From Gammaproteobacteria bacterium (GTDB lineage Bacteria > Pseudomonadota > Gammaproteobacteria > Pseudomonadales > Pseudohongiellaceae): a stretch of DNA of 64,000 bases. The notes under the pieces are model-generated. The model was not told where the DNA came from. It did no database searches and was given only the letters and a program-made list of their open reading frames with translations. The stretch is from positions 19,411 through 83,410 of the forward strand of contig BPDI01000010.1 in the NCBI GenBank assembly GCA_019654215.1, in the 5' to 3' direction. Both the position numbers and the translations under genes were made by a program. This document shows, piece by piece, positions 49,305 to 61,132 of the stretch. Positions within the stretch are counted from its first letter, which is position 1. The number at the start of each line of letters is the position of its first letter.

Positions 49305-49972
49305 TTAACTTTCGTCAGGAAGTTCATCCAGTTTCATTCTCAATGAATCGCTATTTGACCCGGCTTGTTGGGCTGCAACATAAGAGTCTCTGGCATCGAG
49401 AAAGCGATCCATTCCTACATAGATATCACCACGCAATTCTGCAAAGCCAGCTTCAAATGCTTTCGGGTCGAGATTGTTAACAATAATTAATGCCCGTTCC
49501 GCTTCACCTTTTGCCAAAACTACTCTTCCCAGGCGCAAACCCGCAGCAAGCATTAACCCTTCATCATCGTCAGTGAATAATCCACCACGAGGATTATCGA
49601 TTATCCATTGCAATGAATTTTCCGCTTCGTCCAGATCGTTGTCAGACACATGCTGCTGTGCAGCAAACAATGCGCCATATTGCGCATAAATCGATCCGGG
49701 TGATCAGTAATTAACTGATTTGATAGCTCAATTATTTCAGCCCGCTCTTCTTCAGTTACTACGACTCCCGGTTCAGTTGCAGCTAGCGCCAGGATTTCTT
49801 CATACATGTCAGAAGCAGATTCGGCGGTAGCTGACTGATTGTTTTGCCAAAGTATCCAAGAGGTATAGCCGGTCAACACTGCTACCACAATAAGTACCAG
49901 TTGCCTGCCGTTCTCATCCCACCACTTTTTGAGGGCTTCTATAGTCTCTTCTTCTGCCGCGTTTAGGGCCAC
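49305..49972 (-). CDS. yfgM: YfgM-like TPR membrane protein, SecYEG-associated (frame broken)
   Basis: About 222 aa, broken near 49660. The N-terminus ALKKWWDENGRQLVLIVVAV is a cytoplasmic stretch and single membrane anchor, then a periplasmic TPR-type helical domain (LDEAENSLQWIIDNPRGG, LGRVVLAKGEAERALIIVNN, GDIYVGMDRFLDARDSYVAA). In E. coli YfgM works with PpiD at the Sec translocon. The position between hisS and bamB is the conserved one. Confidence 0.88.
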
Positions 49973-50105
49973 GACTTACTCCTATTTAATACTCTATTCA
50001 CATCACTTCTGGCTCGGAATATTGTCATCCAACCCGAGCTAATTGGACCGCAATTTTACAGGTTTGTTCATTTGGAGACACCCTTCTAGTGGCCTTTAAA
50101 AGCCT

Positions 50106-51400
50106 TTAGCTTGTTGAATTTTTGAGAAATTCGGCTACTTTCTGAGGGATTTCGGTAATTTTGTGACTTGCAGTCTCGGCAGAGTCATCGAGACGTCGAA
50201 TTTTCGCGCTTTCGAGAATGCTTTCTCCATCATCTCGCTCCAGAATCACCGCAATTTTGGCACCGCTGTTAAAAGCACGCTTTAGTTGGCTATTAAATTT
50301 GCCTCCTCCACAATGGCTAATAACACCTAGTTGGGGCTGACTTTCGCGAATTGCCTGAGCAAGATCTAATGTTTGTTCGGTTACATTCTGACCTATACAA
50401 GTCACATAAACATCGATTGGTTGCATTGCGTCTTGAGGAACTTTCTCCAGGGAATCTAACATTAAAACCAATCGTTCGACTCCAATTTCAAACCCGCACG
50501 CAAGAACGTCACGACCACCTAATTGTGCTACCAGCCCGTCGTAGCGACCACCGCCACATACCGCTCCTTGGGCACCGAGCGTATCGGTAGTCCATTCGAA
50601 AACACAATTATTGTAGTAATCCAGCCCCCGAACTAACTTCGGATTTTCTCTAAAACCAATATTGGCACTATTCAGTAAGTCTTGTAATTCAGCGTAATGC
50701 TGTTTGCTTTCTTCGTTAACAAAGTCTTCGAGTGACGGCACATCAACTAAAGCCGCTTGCACATCAGGATTTTTGCTATCAAGCACGCGCATGGGATTAG
50801 TATGGATTCGATTACGAGCGTCATCGTCTAGTTGATCTTCTTTGGTTTGTAAATACTCAGTTAATGCTAGGCCGAAATTCATTCGGTCTACTGCACTTCC
50901 TATATTGTTAAGTTCCAATGTTAAGTAATCAGAAAGATCAAGTTCCTGCCAAAGCATTACAGCTACCTGCAATACCTCCACATCGATGTCAGGTCCTGGC
51001 ATGCCGAATGCTTCAACACCAAATTGATGGAATTGTCGATAGCGACCTTTTTGCGGACGTTCGTGGCGGAACATTGGTCCTTGATACCAGAGACGTTGTT
51101 GTTGGTTATAAAGTAGACCATGTTGATCTGCTGCTCGCACACAACCTGCGGTGCCCTCAGGGCGCAAACTAAGATTGTCACCATTGCGATCGTCGAAGCT
51201 ATACATTTCCTTTTCGACTATGTCGGTTACTTCACCGATCGAGCGCTTGAATAGTTGGGTGTGTTCCAGAACTGGAAAACGAATCTCCTGATAGCCGAAT
51301 CGTTTCACCACTCGCCGAAAGGTCGACTCAAGGTATTGCCAATTAGAGAATTTTTCGGAAGGATGTCATTCATCCCCCTGATCGCTTGTAGTTTTGCCAT
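50106..51400 (-). CDS. hisS: Histidyl-tRNA synthetase (one frame break near 5' end)
   Basis: Charges tRNA-His. Start MAKLQAIRGMNDILPKN at 51400, break near 51310, then KRFGYQEIRFPVLEHTQLFK, SLRPEGTAGCVRA (motif 2), WYQGPMFRHERPQKGRYRQF, the HisA motif LVRGLDYYNNCVFEWTTD, and motif 3 GGGRYDGLVAQLGGRD. The anticodon-binding domain is at the C-terminus. The length of about 430 aa is normal. It lies 13 bp after the ispG stop on the same strand. Confidence 0.95.
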
Positions 51401-51413
51401 TACGCTTTATTGG

Positions 51414-52526
51414 TTAGCTTGAAGCGATAATATCTTTAGCCGCCACCTGTTTGTCTGCGACCCGCTGCCTAACCATCGACTCCAATTCGTCCACTAGATT
51501 CGCATTACTTACTTTATGATCGGGCACTCCATCAAGATAGGCCAAATTGTTAGGACTGGCGCCGGTTAACCCGATCTCTGCGACCTTTGCCTCGCCCGGT
51601 CCATTAACTATGCAACCTATTACTGCGACATCAATAGGAGTGGTGATGTCTTCCAGGCGTGATTCCAATTCATTTACTACTGAAATAACGTCGAAGTTTT
51701 GCCTCGAACAACTTGGGCAAGCTACCAGGTTCACGCCTTTATGCCTTAAACCAAGACTTTTTAAGATATCGAGCCCAACCTTAACTTCTTCAACAGGATC
51801 CGCTGCCAGGGAAATACGAATCGTATCGCCAATACCTTCCATTAATAAGGTGCCGAGACCAACGGAAGATTTAACAGTTCCTGATCTCCGGCCACCTGCT
51901 TCAGTTATACCAATATGAAACGGCTGATCAATCTGCGAGGCAAGCCCACGATAGGCCTGCAAGGTCATGAATATTTCAGATGATTTCAAACTTATCTTAA
52001 AATCGGGAAAATCTAACTTATCCAGAATATCAATTTGAGTAAGCGCCGATTCAATCATAGCCTCAGCGTTAGGTTCTTTATATTTGCGCAAAAGTGCTTT
52101 TCCAAGAGAGCCCGCATTAACCCCAATGCGTATAGGAATCGCTTTGTCTTTTGCTGAATCGATTACTGCTCTAATTCGCTCTTCACTGCCAATATTACCT
52201 GGATTAATTCGTAGACAATCGACGCCATAATCAAGAACTTTTAACGCAATACGATAATCGAAGTGAATATCCGCAACCAATGGAACTGAAACCTTACTGC
52301 GAATTTGATTAAAAGCTTCTGCCGCATCCATTGTAGGTACCGAAACCCGAACGATATCCACCCCCGCGGTAACAAGGCGGCCGATTTGTTCCGAGGTCGC
52401 TTCGATATCAGTGGTCTCAGTATTAGTCATACTCTGGACAGAAATTGGGGCATCACCACCTACAGCGACGTCACCCACCATGATCTGTCTTGTCTTGCGA
52501 CGCTTTATGAGGGCATTAGATTTCAT
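51414..52526 (-). CDS. ispG: 4-hydroxy-3-methylbut-2-en-1-yl diphosphate synthase (flavodoxin)
   Basis: A [4Fe-4S] enzyme converting MEcPP to HMBPP in the MEP isoprenoid pathway. 370 aa, intact frame. [48 protein letters not shown], and the cluster cysteines in [14 protein letters not shown] and [20 protein letters not shown] are all present. Bacterial short type without the extra plant domain. It lies 4 bp after the rodZ stop. Confidence 0.96.
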   Translation of the reverse strand: MKSNALIKRRKTRQIMVGDVAVGGDAPISVQSMTNTETTDIEATSEQIGRLVTAGVDIVRVSVPTMDAAEAFNQIRSKVSVPLVADIHFDYRIALKVLDYGVDCLRINPGNIGSEERIRAVIDSAKDKAIPIRIGVNAGSLGKALLRKYKEPNAEAMIESALTQIDILDKLDFPDFKISLKSSEIFMTLQAYRGLASQIDQPFHIGITEAGGRRSGTVKSSVGLGTLLMEGIGDTIRISLAADPVEEVKVGLDILKSLGLRHKGVNLVACPSCSRQNFDVISVVNELESRLEDITTPIDVAVIGCIVNGPGEAKVAEIGLTGASPNNLAYLDGVPDHKVSNANLVDELESMVRQRVADKQVAAKDIIASS

Positions 52527-52530
52527 GAAA

Positions 52531-53574
52531 CTACAATCCTACAGTGAGGCGTGCAGAATTGTCGATTCGGATATCATCTGAAATATCTACTTCAGTGCCA
52601 TTGAAGGTGAGACTGGTAAAAGGCGCGTCTCCCAGGAGAATACTGAATGGAGCACTGCCAGTAATTTCAAGCACATCGCCAGAACTACGTATATCGCGGT
52701 AAATTTGATTCTGCGCTCCATCATTTACTTCGATCCAACTTTCACCTGAGAAAGAAATTCTCAATATATCAGAGCCCACAGCCGTGATTTCAATGACATG
52801 ATCTAAGGGTTCAGAGGATTCGCTCAAAGCGGTAGAAAAATCTTGTATCTCTTCAACTCCGTCAGATTCTGATGGCCATGTTTCGTTTGTCAAGGTAGAT
52901 AGAGTGGCAACGAAATCTGCAGTAACTGTTGGATTAGTATCTCCCTCTTGGACCACGTCGTTCAAACTTGTTGATGTTACTCTTTGGATAACTGTTCGCA
53001 GTGCTGCCGTATCTGCTTCTATATTAGTTGGTGTAATCAGGGCAGGACCCTGACTAATAGTTGTCGTAAGTACCGCAGGCTCTTCACTTAAAGATTCTTG
53101 TTCAACAGCAGAGCTGACTGTCTCAGGTGCGGAAACTGCTGACTCGTCAGCTCCGAAATTATTGTAAGCCCACAGCCCGGCGAATCCGACTACAAAACCA
53201 ACAATAGATAGAATCACCCAGGGTAGATTTTTATCCCGACGCCGTCGAGCTTGAATAAACGTTTTCTCTTTCTCATTCTCTAATTGTCGGCTTCTGTAAG
53301 CCTCATAAAGTCGCAGTAAATCATTGGGATCTAGCTTTAAAAATTCTGCATAACTTTTAACGTACCCCTTGGCAAATACTGCACCTGGCAATTTTTCAAA
53401 ACTATTGGACTCAATAACTGCAACGTAATGCCTGGTGATATATAGTTTATCTGCAACTTCATTTTTACTGAGATTTTGGCGCTTGCGTTCCTGTCGCAGG
53501 GTTTCCCCAACAGATGGCAAAACATTTTCTACCGAATCTTCGGCGAAATCTTCTGTGGGCTGTTCAATTTGCAT
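52531..53574 (-). CDS. rodZ: Cytoskeletal protein RodZ
   Basis: A 347-aa protein linking MreB to the membrane. An N-terminal HTH_25 domain ([40 protein letters not shown]) and a basic juxtamembrane [10 protein letters not shown] lead into one membrane helix ([20 protein letters not shown]). A Ser/Thr/Glu-rich linker and a C-terminal DUF4115 domain follow ([20 protein letters not shown]). The start at 53574 fits the family; a longer in-frame start lacks support. It sits next to ispG, as in E. coli. Confidence 0.93.
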   Translation of the reverse strand: MQIEQPTEDFAEDSVENVLPSVGETLRQERKRQNLSKNEVADKLYITRHYVAVIESNSFEKLPGAVFAKGYVKSYAEFLKLDPNDLLRLYEAYRSRQLENEKEKTFIQARRRRDKNLPWVILSIVGFVVGFAGLWAYNNFGADESAVSAPETVSSAVEQESLSEEPAVLTTTISQGPALITPTNIEADTAALRTVIQRVTSTSLNDVVQEGDTNPTVTADFVATLSTLTNETWPSESDGVEEIQDFSTALSESSEPLDHVIEITAVGSDILRISFSGESWIEVNDGAQNQIYRDIRSSGDVLEITGSAPFSILLGDAPFTSLTFNGTEVDISDDIRIDNSARLTVGL

Positions 53575-53676
53575 TACTTGTCCTTTGATAGACCTTTTAC
53601 TGAGGAGAATCTTGATTAAGATTAGCAAGAATCAAGACAAGATTCGCTCCTGATCAACCTAACGATCTACTTTACT

Positions 53677-54839
53677 CTATAGTCTGTCGACCATTACGGC
53701 CAGATTATCAGCCTCGTCGAAGACTTTTCCTGACTTGTATTGAGCCCGCTTTTTGTGCCGATCACTGCGCAGAGTATGATCATCAACATCGCCAACCAAC
53801 TGGCCGCAAGCCGCCCCAATATCGTCTGCACGGGTCGTTCTTACAGTTACCGTGTAACCTGCATCTAATAAAATTTGTCGAAAGTTTGTTATGGAAGAAC
53901 CGCTGGGCCGCTGATAATCACTCAAGGAAAAGGGGTTGAAAGGAATGAGATTAATCTTGCAAGGAAGCGACTTCAGAAGTTTCGCCAAATCTCTCGCATG
54001 TTGGCGATGGTTATTTACACCTTTTATTAAAATGTATTCAATTACTGGCAGTCGTTTGTCCGGCAGGCTGGCCATGTAATCTTTTACCGAACGCAGCAAT
54101 TCAGCAATCGGATATTTTTTATTGATTGGCATTATCTGACTCCGCAGCTCATCGTTAGGCGCATGTAAAGATACCGCTAATGATGCATCAGTGTAGTCTT
54201 TCATTTTGTCAATTGCTGGAACTACACCAGAGGTACTAATTGTTACTTTACGTTTTGATAATCCGAATGCGCAATCGTCCATCATAATTTCGACTGCTTC
54301 CATGACATTGTTGAAATTTAACAAGGGGTTCCCCCATTCCCATCATAACGACATTACTAACTGGTCGATCCAGTTTGTCCTTATAGCCACCCAGATTTTT
54401 GTTTGCCCACCAAAGCTGTCCTACAATTTCCGCAACCGTAAGGTTGCTGTTAAAACCTTGTTTCCCGGTTGCACAAAAACTGCAATCAAGCGAACAGCCT
54501 GCCTGAGACGAAACACACAAAGTGCCACGACCAGACTCTGGAATAAAAACCATTTCAACTTTACTGCCTGATTCAACTTCTATGATCCACTTGCAACTTC
54601 CATCTCTGGAAGGGAAAGTCTTCAACAATTTTCGGAAGTCGAATTTCGGTTCGCTCTTTAAGAATTTCGCGCAGGGATTTACTGATATCTGTCATAGCGT
54701 CGATATCCGTGACGCCACGCTGATGAATCCATTTCATAACCTGATCGGCTCGGAAAGATTTCTCCCCGAGCTCATTAAACAAGGTATTGAGTTTTGCTCT
54801 ACTCAGTCCAAGCAAATTTTGTTTTTTAGCCGAGAGCAT
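53677..54839 (-). CDS. rlmN: Dual-specificity 23S rRNA/tRNA methyltransferase RlmN (frame broken)
   Basis: A radical SAM enzyme making m2A in 23S rRNA (A2503) and some tRNAs. N-terminus [20 protein letters not shown], break near 54600, then [20 protein letters not shown] with the CxxxCxxC cluster motif. A second break near 54330 is followed by [52 protein letters not shown] and the methyl-carrying cysteine region GAACGQL. The length of about 385 aa is as expected. It lies between ndk and rodZ, the conserved place. Confidence 0.93.
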
Positions 54840-54863
54840 ACAAATGGAAACTATCTGGAAATC

Positions 54864-55286
54864 TCAAGAACAGATTTCATGGTCATTAAAAAAGTAGCTA
54901 ACTTCTCTTGCTGCCGAAGTTGCTGAGTCGGAGCCATGAACTGCATTGGCATCGATAGATTTAGCAAAATCTGCTCGAATGGTTCCTGTATCAGCTTTCG
55001 CCGGATTAGTAGCACCCATAAGTTCACGGTTCAATGTGACGGCGTTTTCACCTTCGAGAACCTGAACCACTACCGGGCCGGAGGTCATGAATGCGATTAA
55101 ATCGTCGTAAAAGCCTTTGCCCTTATGTTCGGCATAAAATCCACCAGCTGATTCATCGTTCAATTGCAGCATTCTCGCAGCCACGATTTTTAGCCCAGCT
55201 TTCTCAAACCGACTATAAATCTCGCCAATTACGTTATTAGCGACCGCGTCCGGTTTAATAATAGAAAGAGTACGTTCGACCGCCAT
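54864..55286 (-). CDS. ndk: Nucleoside diphosphate kinase
   Basis: A 140-aa enzyme that balances NTP pools. [20 protein letters not shown], the active-site phosphohistidine in [20 protein letters not shown], and [20 protein letters not shown] are all canonical. ATG at 55286 (MAVERTL) is preferred to an upstream in-frame start. It precedes rlmN on the same strand and follows a terminator behind iscX. Confidence 0.96.
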   Translation of the reverse strand: MAVERTLSIIKPDAVANNVIGEIYSRFEKAGLKIVAARMLQLNDESAGGFYAEHKGKGFYDDLIAFMTSGPVVVQVLEGENAVTLNRELMGATNPAKADTGTIRADFAKSIDANAVHGSDSATSAAREVSYFFNDHEICS

Positions 55287-55377
55287 CTTCACTCCCAAAT
55301 CAGTATCCAAAAAAGAGCGCGCATTATACGTGAGTATCCTGCAATTTTGTACGTTTCAGAATCAATAAAAATAAGGA

Positions 55378-55400
55378 AAAACCCGGTATTTCAGGGTTTT
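55378..55400 (-). terminator. Terminator after the isc operon
   Basis: AAAACCC (55378-55384) pairs with GGGTTTT (55394-55400). On the minus strand the stem is followed by TTTTTCC. It lies just past iscX (stop at 55427) and separates the isc operon from ndk. Confidence 0.65.
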
Positions 55401-55426
55401 AAACCACTTCATAGATTACTAGCGGT

Positions 55427-55624
55427 CTAGTCTGTTGCTTCTTCTATCCAGGCAGCCTGTATAGCTTCCAGAATTTTCTCACCACTGCGATTCGGGTCAT
55501 CATCGAAATCTTCCAAATCACAGACCCAACCGTGGAGATCGACGAAATTAACATACTGGGGATCAGTATCAGGATACTGATCTGTCAGAGCCATGGCAAT
55601 ATCATAGACATCCGTCCATTTCAT
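55427..55624 (-). CDS. iscX: Fe-S assembly adaptor IscX
   Basis: A 65-aa acidic protein, [20 protein letters not shown] with [20 protein letters not shown] and the C-terminal [10 protein letters not shown]. It is a modulator that binds IscS and iron. The length and ends are typical. It is the last gene of the isc operon, 11 bp after fdx. Confidence 0.95.
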   Translation of the reverse strand: MKWTDVYDIAMALTDQYPDTDPQYVNFVDLHGWVCDLEDFDDDPNRSGEKILEAIQAAWIEEATD

Positions 55625-55635
55625 AAGACGCCTCC

Positions 55636-55974
55636 TTAGTGGTCTTCCGATACCATGTTAATAGTGTATTTGGGTATTTCAATGACAAGATCTTCCTCGG
55701 TAATTAATGCCTGACAACTTAGTCTTGATTCAGGTTCTAGTCCCCACGCCTTATCCAGATAATCCTCTTCGTTTTCTTCGGCTTCTTCTAAAGAATAAAA
55801 ACCTTCCCTTACGATAACGTGGCAAGTAGTACAAGCGCAGGATTTTTCACAAGCATGTTCAATATGAACACCATTCGCCAAGGCCGCATTCAATATCGAC
55901 TCACCGGTGTCTGCGTCAATTTCAGCACCTTTCGGACATATTACTTCATGGGGTAAAAATTTGAGCTTTGGCAT
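55636..55974 (-). CDS. fdx: ISC-type 2Fe-2S ferredoxin
   Basis: A 112-aa electron donor for Fe-S cluster assembly. The cluster cysteines are in [20 protein letters not shown] and the distal RLSCQALI. Adrenodoxin/ISC ferredoxin type, with [17 protein letters not shown]. The frame is intact. It follows hscA with a 23-bp gap. Confidence 0.96.
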   Translation of the reverse strand: MPKLKFLPHEVICPKGAEIDADTGESILNAALANGVHIEHACEKSCACTTCHVIVREGFYSLEEAEENEEDYLDKAWGLEPESRLSCQALITEEDLVIEIPKYTINMVSEDH

Positions 55975-55997
55975 AGGCCTTTACTTCTCTTCGATTT

Positions 55998-57843
55998 CTA
56001 TTGAACTTCATCAATGGTTTCGCCTTTTAACGCTTTACCAATATGAAGATCCATTCTTCTAGCAGCAAAATCGCTACTTACTCTATTCAATTCTTCCGTT
56101 AACTCATGAATTCGAGTACTAGGTCCTGTTTGTATCACAGATTCTATCTGCCTGATTACCACATCTATTCGCGCTGCTTCTCCATCGATTAGGAGTGGCC
56201 CATCGACGTCTTTGGCGGAATTAATCGCATCAATTAATTGTCTCGCCTCAATTTGTGCTTCGCGGAGTGCGCGTATCTCCAAGTCGGCCTTTGCATTGTC
56301 ATGAGAAGCTTGCAACATTTGCTCGATAGCTTCTGCATCAAGGCCGTAGCTTGGTTTGATTTGGATCTCAGCAGTTTTATCTGTGTTAAGCTCCTCTGCC
56401 ATTACACTTAATAGGCCATCAGCGTCTACTTGAAAAGTAACGCGTATTTTCGCCGCGCCGGCAACCATCGGCGGGATCTCTCGCAATTCAAACCGGCCAA
56501 AGAACGACAATCGCTTACCAGTTCCCTCTCACCCTGAACAATATGCAAAGTCATAGCGGTTTGCCCATCTTTAAAGGTAGTGAATTCCTGCGCTTTAGCC
56601 ACGGGGATGGTTGTGTTACGCGGGATAATTTTTTCCACCAACTCCCCATAGTTTCGATGCCCAGGGACAATGGTGTTACATCTAATAAAAGAAAATCATC
56701 AGTTGATTTATTACCGATCAGTACGTCCGCTTGTATTCCCGCACCAATTGCAACTACTTTATCAGGATCAATATCAGTTAATGGTTGTTTCCAAAAAATT
56801 CGGCAACAGCAGTCCGCACAGCTGGCATACGAGTAGATCCACCTACCATAACAATATTATCGATCTCGTCGATTTCCATTTTTCCGTCACGAGTACACGA
56901 CGGCAGGTGAGTATAGTGCGCTTAACTAAATCATCTGTTAGATGGGCGAACTCTTCTGCGCTAATAGTTCCGGACCAATTGAGAAACTCTAATGGGACCT
57001 CATCGGAATCACTTAACTGATGTTTGATTGAAGCAGCATAGTTTAGCAATTGGGCGTTTTGTGATGGCTAAGTTGTTCCAGTTTTACTCACCCTTAATCC
57101 AGCCTGCAAGCAGATGGTCAAAGTCATCTCCACCCAGAGCAGTATCACCGCAAGTGGATAGAACCTCGAATACACCTCTCTGTAAACTCAATAGGGAAAC
57201 ATCAAAAGTACCCCACCAAGATCAAAACCACCACGTTGCCCTGATCATTCTGTCCAAGCCATAAGCTATCGCTGCAGCAGTGGGTTCATTTAATAATCGT
57301 AATACATTCAGCCAATTAACTTTGCAGCATCTTTGGTTTGTTGCCGCTGAGCATCATTAAAATATGCAGGGACAGTGATGACTGCCCCTTCCGGTTTTCC
57401 TTTTAAACAAGTTTCTGCCCGATCTACCAGAGTGCGCAGAATATCCGCTGAAATCTGTATCGGATCTTTTACACCTGCTGAGGTGATTATCGCGGGAGCC
57501 CCATCCGCTCTAGTCTGGTCAAAATCGTAATTTTGAAACTGCGAAGTCTCCGCAACTTCAGATTGACTTCTTCCAAGTAATCGTTTGACAGAACTAAAAA
57601 TGTTGTGAGGGCTTTCACTGATCCGAGCCTTGGCCGCCCGCCTACTAACGGGGAACCTAAATTTGAATAATCCACTACGGATGGCAATAAATAGGAACCA
57701 TCCGCACCGGGCAATACCTCGACACCACTGCCGCAGCTTGCAGTGACAAGGGAATTTGTCGTACCAAGATCGATTCCCACGGCAATTCTATGGGCTGGTG
57801 CCGAAGATTTCCCACCTGGTTCTGATATTTGCAGTAGCGCCAT
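55998..57843 (-). CDS. hscA: Hsp70-type chaperone HscA (frame badly broken)
   Basis: A specialised Hsp70 for IscU. N-terminus [19 protein letters not shown] then [15 protein letters not shown]; later fragments include [79 protein letters not shown] and [20 protein letters not shown]. At least five breaks lie between 57580 and 56500, yet all fragments follow E. coli HscA in order, and the total length (about 615 aa) is right. Errors are more likely than decay in this essential-type operon. Confidence 0.9.
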
Positions 57844-57853
57844 GACTTTGTTC

Positions 57854-58387
57854 TTAGTAATCGAGCCTTTGCTCTTCCCCAGCTTCTATTTCTAGTAAAA
57901 GTTTGTGAAGAAATTGCAACTCATGAAATATTTTTTTAGCACATACGTATTCGCCTTGTTCAATTTCACAGGCAAAACCATTCTGTTTAAGCGATAATCT
58001 TTCTTTTACGTCTTTCTTAAGTCGATCCAATTCTGGCAATGCGGATTCATCTTTCGGTAGCTCATCCAAAGATTCTCGCAGTTGCATTTGTTCCGTCAGC
58101 AAATCCATACCTAAATCATTCTGATTTACGGATTCGGTGTCCATTCCTTGCAGACTTAAAATATAGGCAGCACGTTTAATTGGTGATTTTAAGGTTGAGT
58201 ACGCTTCGTTTATGTAACTGGTCATTTGCACGGCATGCATTTTTTCTTGTTCCGGCGCTGCAGCGAACTTATCTGGATGGACTTCGGTTTGCATATCTCG
58301 GTATTTCGCAGACAAATTATCAACATCTAAATAGAAAGATTCAGGCAGGTCAAACAACTGGAAAAAATTCTGATTAAGTCGCTGCAC
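57854..58387 (-). CDS. hscB: J-domain co-chaperone HscB
   Basis: A 177-aa co-chaperone delivering IscU to HscA. J domain with the HPD motif in [20 protein letters not shown], followed by the IscU-binding C-terminal helices ([38 protein letters not shown]). The frame is intact. It lies 10 bp before the hscA start. Confidence 0.95.
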   Translation of the reverse strand: MQRLNQNFFQLFDLPESFYLDVDNLSAKYRDMQTEVHPDKFAAAPEQEKMHAVQMTSYINEAYSTLKSPIKRAAYILSLQGMDTESVNQNDLGMDLLTEQMQLRESLDELPKDESALPELDRLKKDVKERLSLKQNGFACEIEQGEYVCAKKIFHELQFLHKLLLEIEAGEEQRLDY

Positions 58388-58474
58388 GATTAGGCGGGTT
58401 GCGTTAATGAATTGAGTTAGGAGTGCTTTGGAATTGAGACTAGCGCAACATATCTTAGTCGTTGAGGCTCTTTC

Positions 58475-58798
58475 CTAGACGCTAAAGCTCTCTCCACAAC
58501 CACATTCGCCTTTAGCGTTAGGGTTTTTGAACTCAAATCCTTCATTGACGCCTTGTTTTACGAAATCCATTTCAGTGCCATTGATATAAACCAGGCTTTT
58601 GGGATCCACTATGATTTTAATACCCCGGTCTTCGAATATTTGGTCACCAACTTCTAGCTTATCAACAAATTCCAAAACATAGGCCATCCCGGAACAACCA
58701 GTGGTAGTTACTCCTACTCGGATACCTAATCCATGCCCGCGGGTTTCTAGCTGATCCGCGACATGCATAGCTGCGTTTTTGGTAATGGAAACTGTCAT
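58475..58798 (-). CDS. iscA: A-type Fe-S carrier IscA
   Basis: A 107-aa carrier with the three conserved cysteines: [18 protein letters not shown] and the C-terminal [14 protein letters not shown] at 58798 ([13 protein letters not shown]) is preferred to a longer frame. The neighbours are iscU and hscB. Confidence 0.96.
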   Translation of the reverse strand: MTVSITKNAAMHVADQLETRGHGLGIRVGVTTTGCSGMAYVLEFVDKLEVGDQIFEDRGIKIIVDPKSLVYINGTEMDFVKQGVNEGFEFKNPNAKGECGCGESFSV

Positions 58799-58814
58799 AA
58801 ATCTAAATACCTGA

Positions 58815-59219
58815 TTACTCGGATCCCTCACTTATCTCTTCACCGCGTTTAGATTTAACGTCTGCAATAGCTGCTCTAATGGCATCCTCTGCTAAAACAG
58901 AACAATGAATCTTAACAGGCGGTAAACCTAATTCATTTGCAATGTCTTTGTTCTTAATTTCAGTCGCCTGGTCTAAAGATCGACCTTTAACCCATTCAGT
59001 TAGCAGCGAGCTTGAAGCAATAGCCGAGCCACAACCATAAGTTTTAAACTTCGCATCTTCGATAACACCTTTGTCATCAACTTTAATTTGTAATCGCATG
59101 ACATCACCACAGGCAGGTGCGCCCACCATGCCAGTGCCAACGTTTTTGTCATCATCATCCAACTTGCCAACGTTACGCGGATTTTCGTAGTGATCTAATA
59201 CTTTATCTGAATAAGCCAT
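58815..59219 (-). CDS. iscU: Fe-S cluster scaffold IscU
   Basis: A 134-aa scaffold with Cys residues in [39 protein letters not shown] and [20 protein letters not shown], plus the HscA-recognition LPPVK. ATG at 59219 ([18 protein letters not shown]) is chosen. The frame is intact. Confidence 0.97.
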   Translation of the reverse strand: MAYSDKVLDHYENPRNVGKLDDDDKNVGTGMVGAPACGDVMRLQIKVDDKGVIEDAKFKTYGCGSAIASSSLLTEWVKGRSLDQATEIKNKDIANELGLPPVKIHCSVLAEDAIRAAIADVKSKRGEEISEGSE

Positions 59220-59268
59220 GGTTTCCTCATACACCCCAAAGGGTTCGCAGCTATCTTAAAATTAATAT

Positions 59269-60483
59269 CTAATGGGCCGCCCACTGTACCTGATCTAAAT
59301 CGACCCCATCTTTGTACATGTCCCAGAGAGGAGAAAGTTCGCGTAGTTTGGCTACTGCTTCATGAATCTTCTCTACTGCATAATCAATCTCTTCTTCTGT
59401 TGTGAATCGTCCTACGGTAATACGTAAAGAACTATGTGCGAGTTCGTCGTTAAGTCCTAGCGCTCTCAATACATAAGATGGTTCCAGACTTGCCGAAGTA
59501 CAGGCGGAACCAGATGAAACGGCCAAATCTCTTAAGGCCATCATTAAAGATTCACCTTCCACAAAATTGAAGGAGATATTTAAATTACCTGCAATACGAT
59601 TACCTATGTCTCCATTAACATAGACCTCTTCTATATCTTTTAATCCATCTAACAAGCGATTACGCAGAGTAAGAACTCTTTCGTGGTCTTGATGCATCTC
59701 TTCTTTGGCGATTCTGTAAGCCTCACCCATACCAACAATCTGGTGCGTAGCTAGAGTACCAGAGCGCATACCACGTTCGTGTCCACCGCCGTGTATTTGG
59801 GGCTCAATTCGAACTCGTGGCTTGCGACGGACATAAAGCGCGCCAATACCTTTAGGCCCATAAGTTTTATGAGCAGTTAGCGACATTAGATCGACTTGCA
59901 TATTCTCTAAATCGATGTCTATCTTGCCAGTACTTTGGGCTGCATCAACATGGAAAATTACACCTTTCTTACGGGTAATTTTGCCAATTTCCTCAATATC
60001 ATTGACGACGCCGATTTCGTTATTTACATGCATTAAGGAAACCAAAATGGTGTCTTCGCGAATAGCGTCTGCAACAGTTTGTGGTGAGATTAGCCCTTTA
60101 TCGTCTGGGTCAAGGTAGGTGACTTCGCAACCTTCGCGCTCTAGTTGTCGACAGCTATCAAGCACCGCTTTATGTTCGATTTTTGATGTAATGATGTGCT
60201 TGCCTTTTTTACTGTAAAAGTGAGCAACACCCTTAATAGCCAGATTATCCGCTTCAGTAGCACCAGAAGTCCAAACGATTTCTCTCGGATCGGCTTTGAT
60301 TAGATCGGCGATTTGTCGACGCGCAGTTTCTACTGCTTCTTCAGCTTTCCATCCCAGCATGTGAGAGCGACTAGCGGGATTGCCATAATTACCCTCCAGG
60401 GTTAAACACTCCATCATTTTATCCGCGACACGCGGATCGACCGGAGTAGTGGATGAATAGTCTAAATAAATCGGGAATTGCAT
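59269..60483 (-). CDS. iscS: Cysteine desulfurase IscS
   Basis: A 404-aa PLP enzyme supplying sulfur for Fe-S clusters and tRNA thiolation. [20 protein letters not shown], the PLP lysine in [20 protein letters not shown], and the active Cys loop [20 protein letters not shown] are complete. The frame is intact. It lies after iscR (22-bp gap). Confidence 0.97.
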   Translation of the reverse strand: MQFPIYLDYSSTTPVDPRVADKMMECLTLEGNYGNPASRSHMLGWKAEEAVETARRQIADLIKADPREIVWTSGATEADNLAIKGVAHFYSKKGKHIITSKIEHKAVLDSCRQLEREGCEVTYLDPDDKGLISPQTVADAIREDTILVSLMHVNNEIGVVNDIEEIGKITRKKGVIFHVDAAQSTGKIDIDLENMQVDLMSLTAHKTYGPKGIGALYVRRKPRVRIEPQIHGGGHERGMRSGTLATHQIVGMGEAYRIAKEEMHQDHERVLTLRNRLLDGLKDIEEVYVNGDIGNRIAGNLNISFNFVEGESLMMALRDLAVSSGSACTSASLEPSYVLRALGLNDELAHSSLRITVGRFTTEEEIDYAVEKIHEAVAKLRELSPLWDMYKDGVDLDQVQWAAH

Positions 60484-60505
60484 ACTTTTCTCCGCCTTTA
60501 CATCT

Positions 60506-61009
60506 TTACAGGCTGGTTGCTGGAAGTCGTAATTCTTTATCTCGCAGCTCCTGCATATCAGCCATGAGGAGTTGCTTGCGATCTTGATTTTCAGCGATGC
60601 GCTTTACTTCCCTTTTCGCTACTAGGTCAGCAAGACTGATTCCTTCCAGAAAGGTATGAATTTGCTCGCTTAAATCTTCCCAAAGATAGTGGGTTAAACA
60701 AATTTCACCACCCTGACAATCGCCAGATCCTCGACACTTTGTTGTGTCAACGGATTCATTTACCGCATCAATAATTTCTGCGATGCAAATTGATTCTGAC
60801 CTGCGCTCTAATTCATAGCCCCCACCAGGACCGCGCACACTGATTACTAGAGAACTCTTTCTTAACTTGGAAAACAGTTGCTCTAAATAAGAAAGAGAAA
60901 TCGCTTGCCGCTGTGAAATATCCGCTAGATTGACTGGACCCTCACTCTTATGCAGCGCGAGGTCCAGCATTGCTGTCACCGCATAGCGGCCTTTAGTAGT
61001 TAGGCGCAT
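60506..61009 (-). CDS. iscR: Fe-S sensing repressor IscR
   Basis: A 167-aa Rrf2-family regulator of the isc operon. The winged HTH reads [20 protein letters not shown] and [20 protein letters not shown]; the cluster ligands are in [20 protein letters not shown] (three Cys and His). Like the E. coli protein it likely represses its own operon when the 2Fe-2S cluster is bound, through the site at 61053-61077. Confidence 0.97.
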   Translation of the reverse strand: MRLTTKGRYAVTAMLDLALHKSEGPVNLADISQRQAISLSYLEQLFSKLRKSSLVISVRGPGGGYELERRSESICIAEIIDAVNESVDTTKCRGSGDCQGGEICLTHYLWEDLSEQIHTFLEGISLADLVAKREVKRIAENQDRKQLLMADMQELRDKELRLPATSL

Positions 61010-61044
61010 GAAATAGCCTGTATCAAGTCTGATCAGTGTCGTAA

Positions 61045-61077
61045 ATTATCGAATACCTAAGTAAAATAGTCAAGTAT
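61045..61077 (-). promoter_or_regulatory. isc promoter with type 1 IscR operator
   Basis: On the minus strand, TTGACT (-35, 61068-61073) and GATAAT (-10, 61045-61050) are 17 bp apart. The -35 is embedded in a 25-bp site at 61053-61077 that begins ATACTTGACT and ends TTAGGTAT. This matches the type 1 IscR operator layout (ATA, GAC, then a GTAT half). It predicts repression by holo-IscR at the RNA polymerase site. Confidence 0.7.
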
Positions 61078-61132
61078 TGGGCTTAGAAAAACCAAGCCCT
61101 TGCAAGGTATTAAGTCATTATTTTTCAAATAG

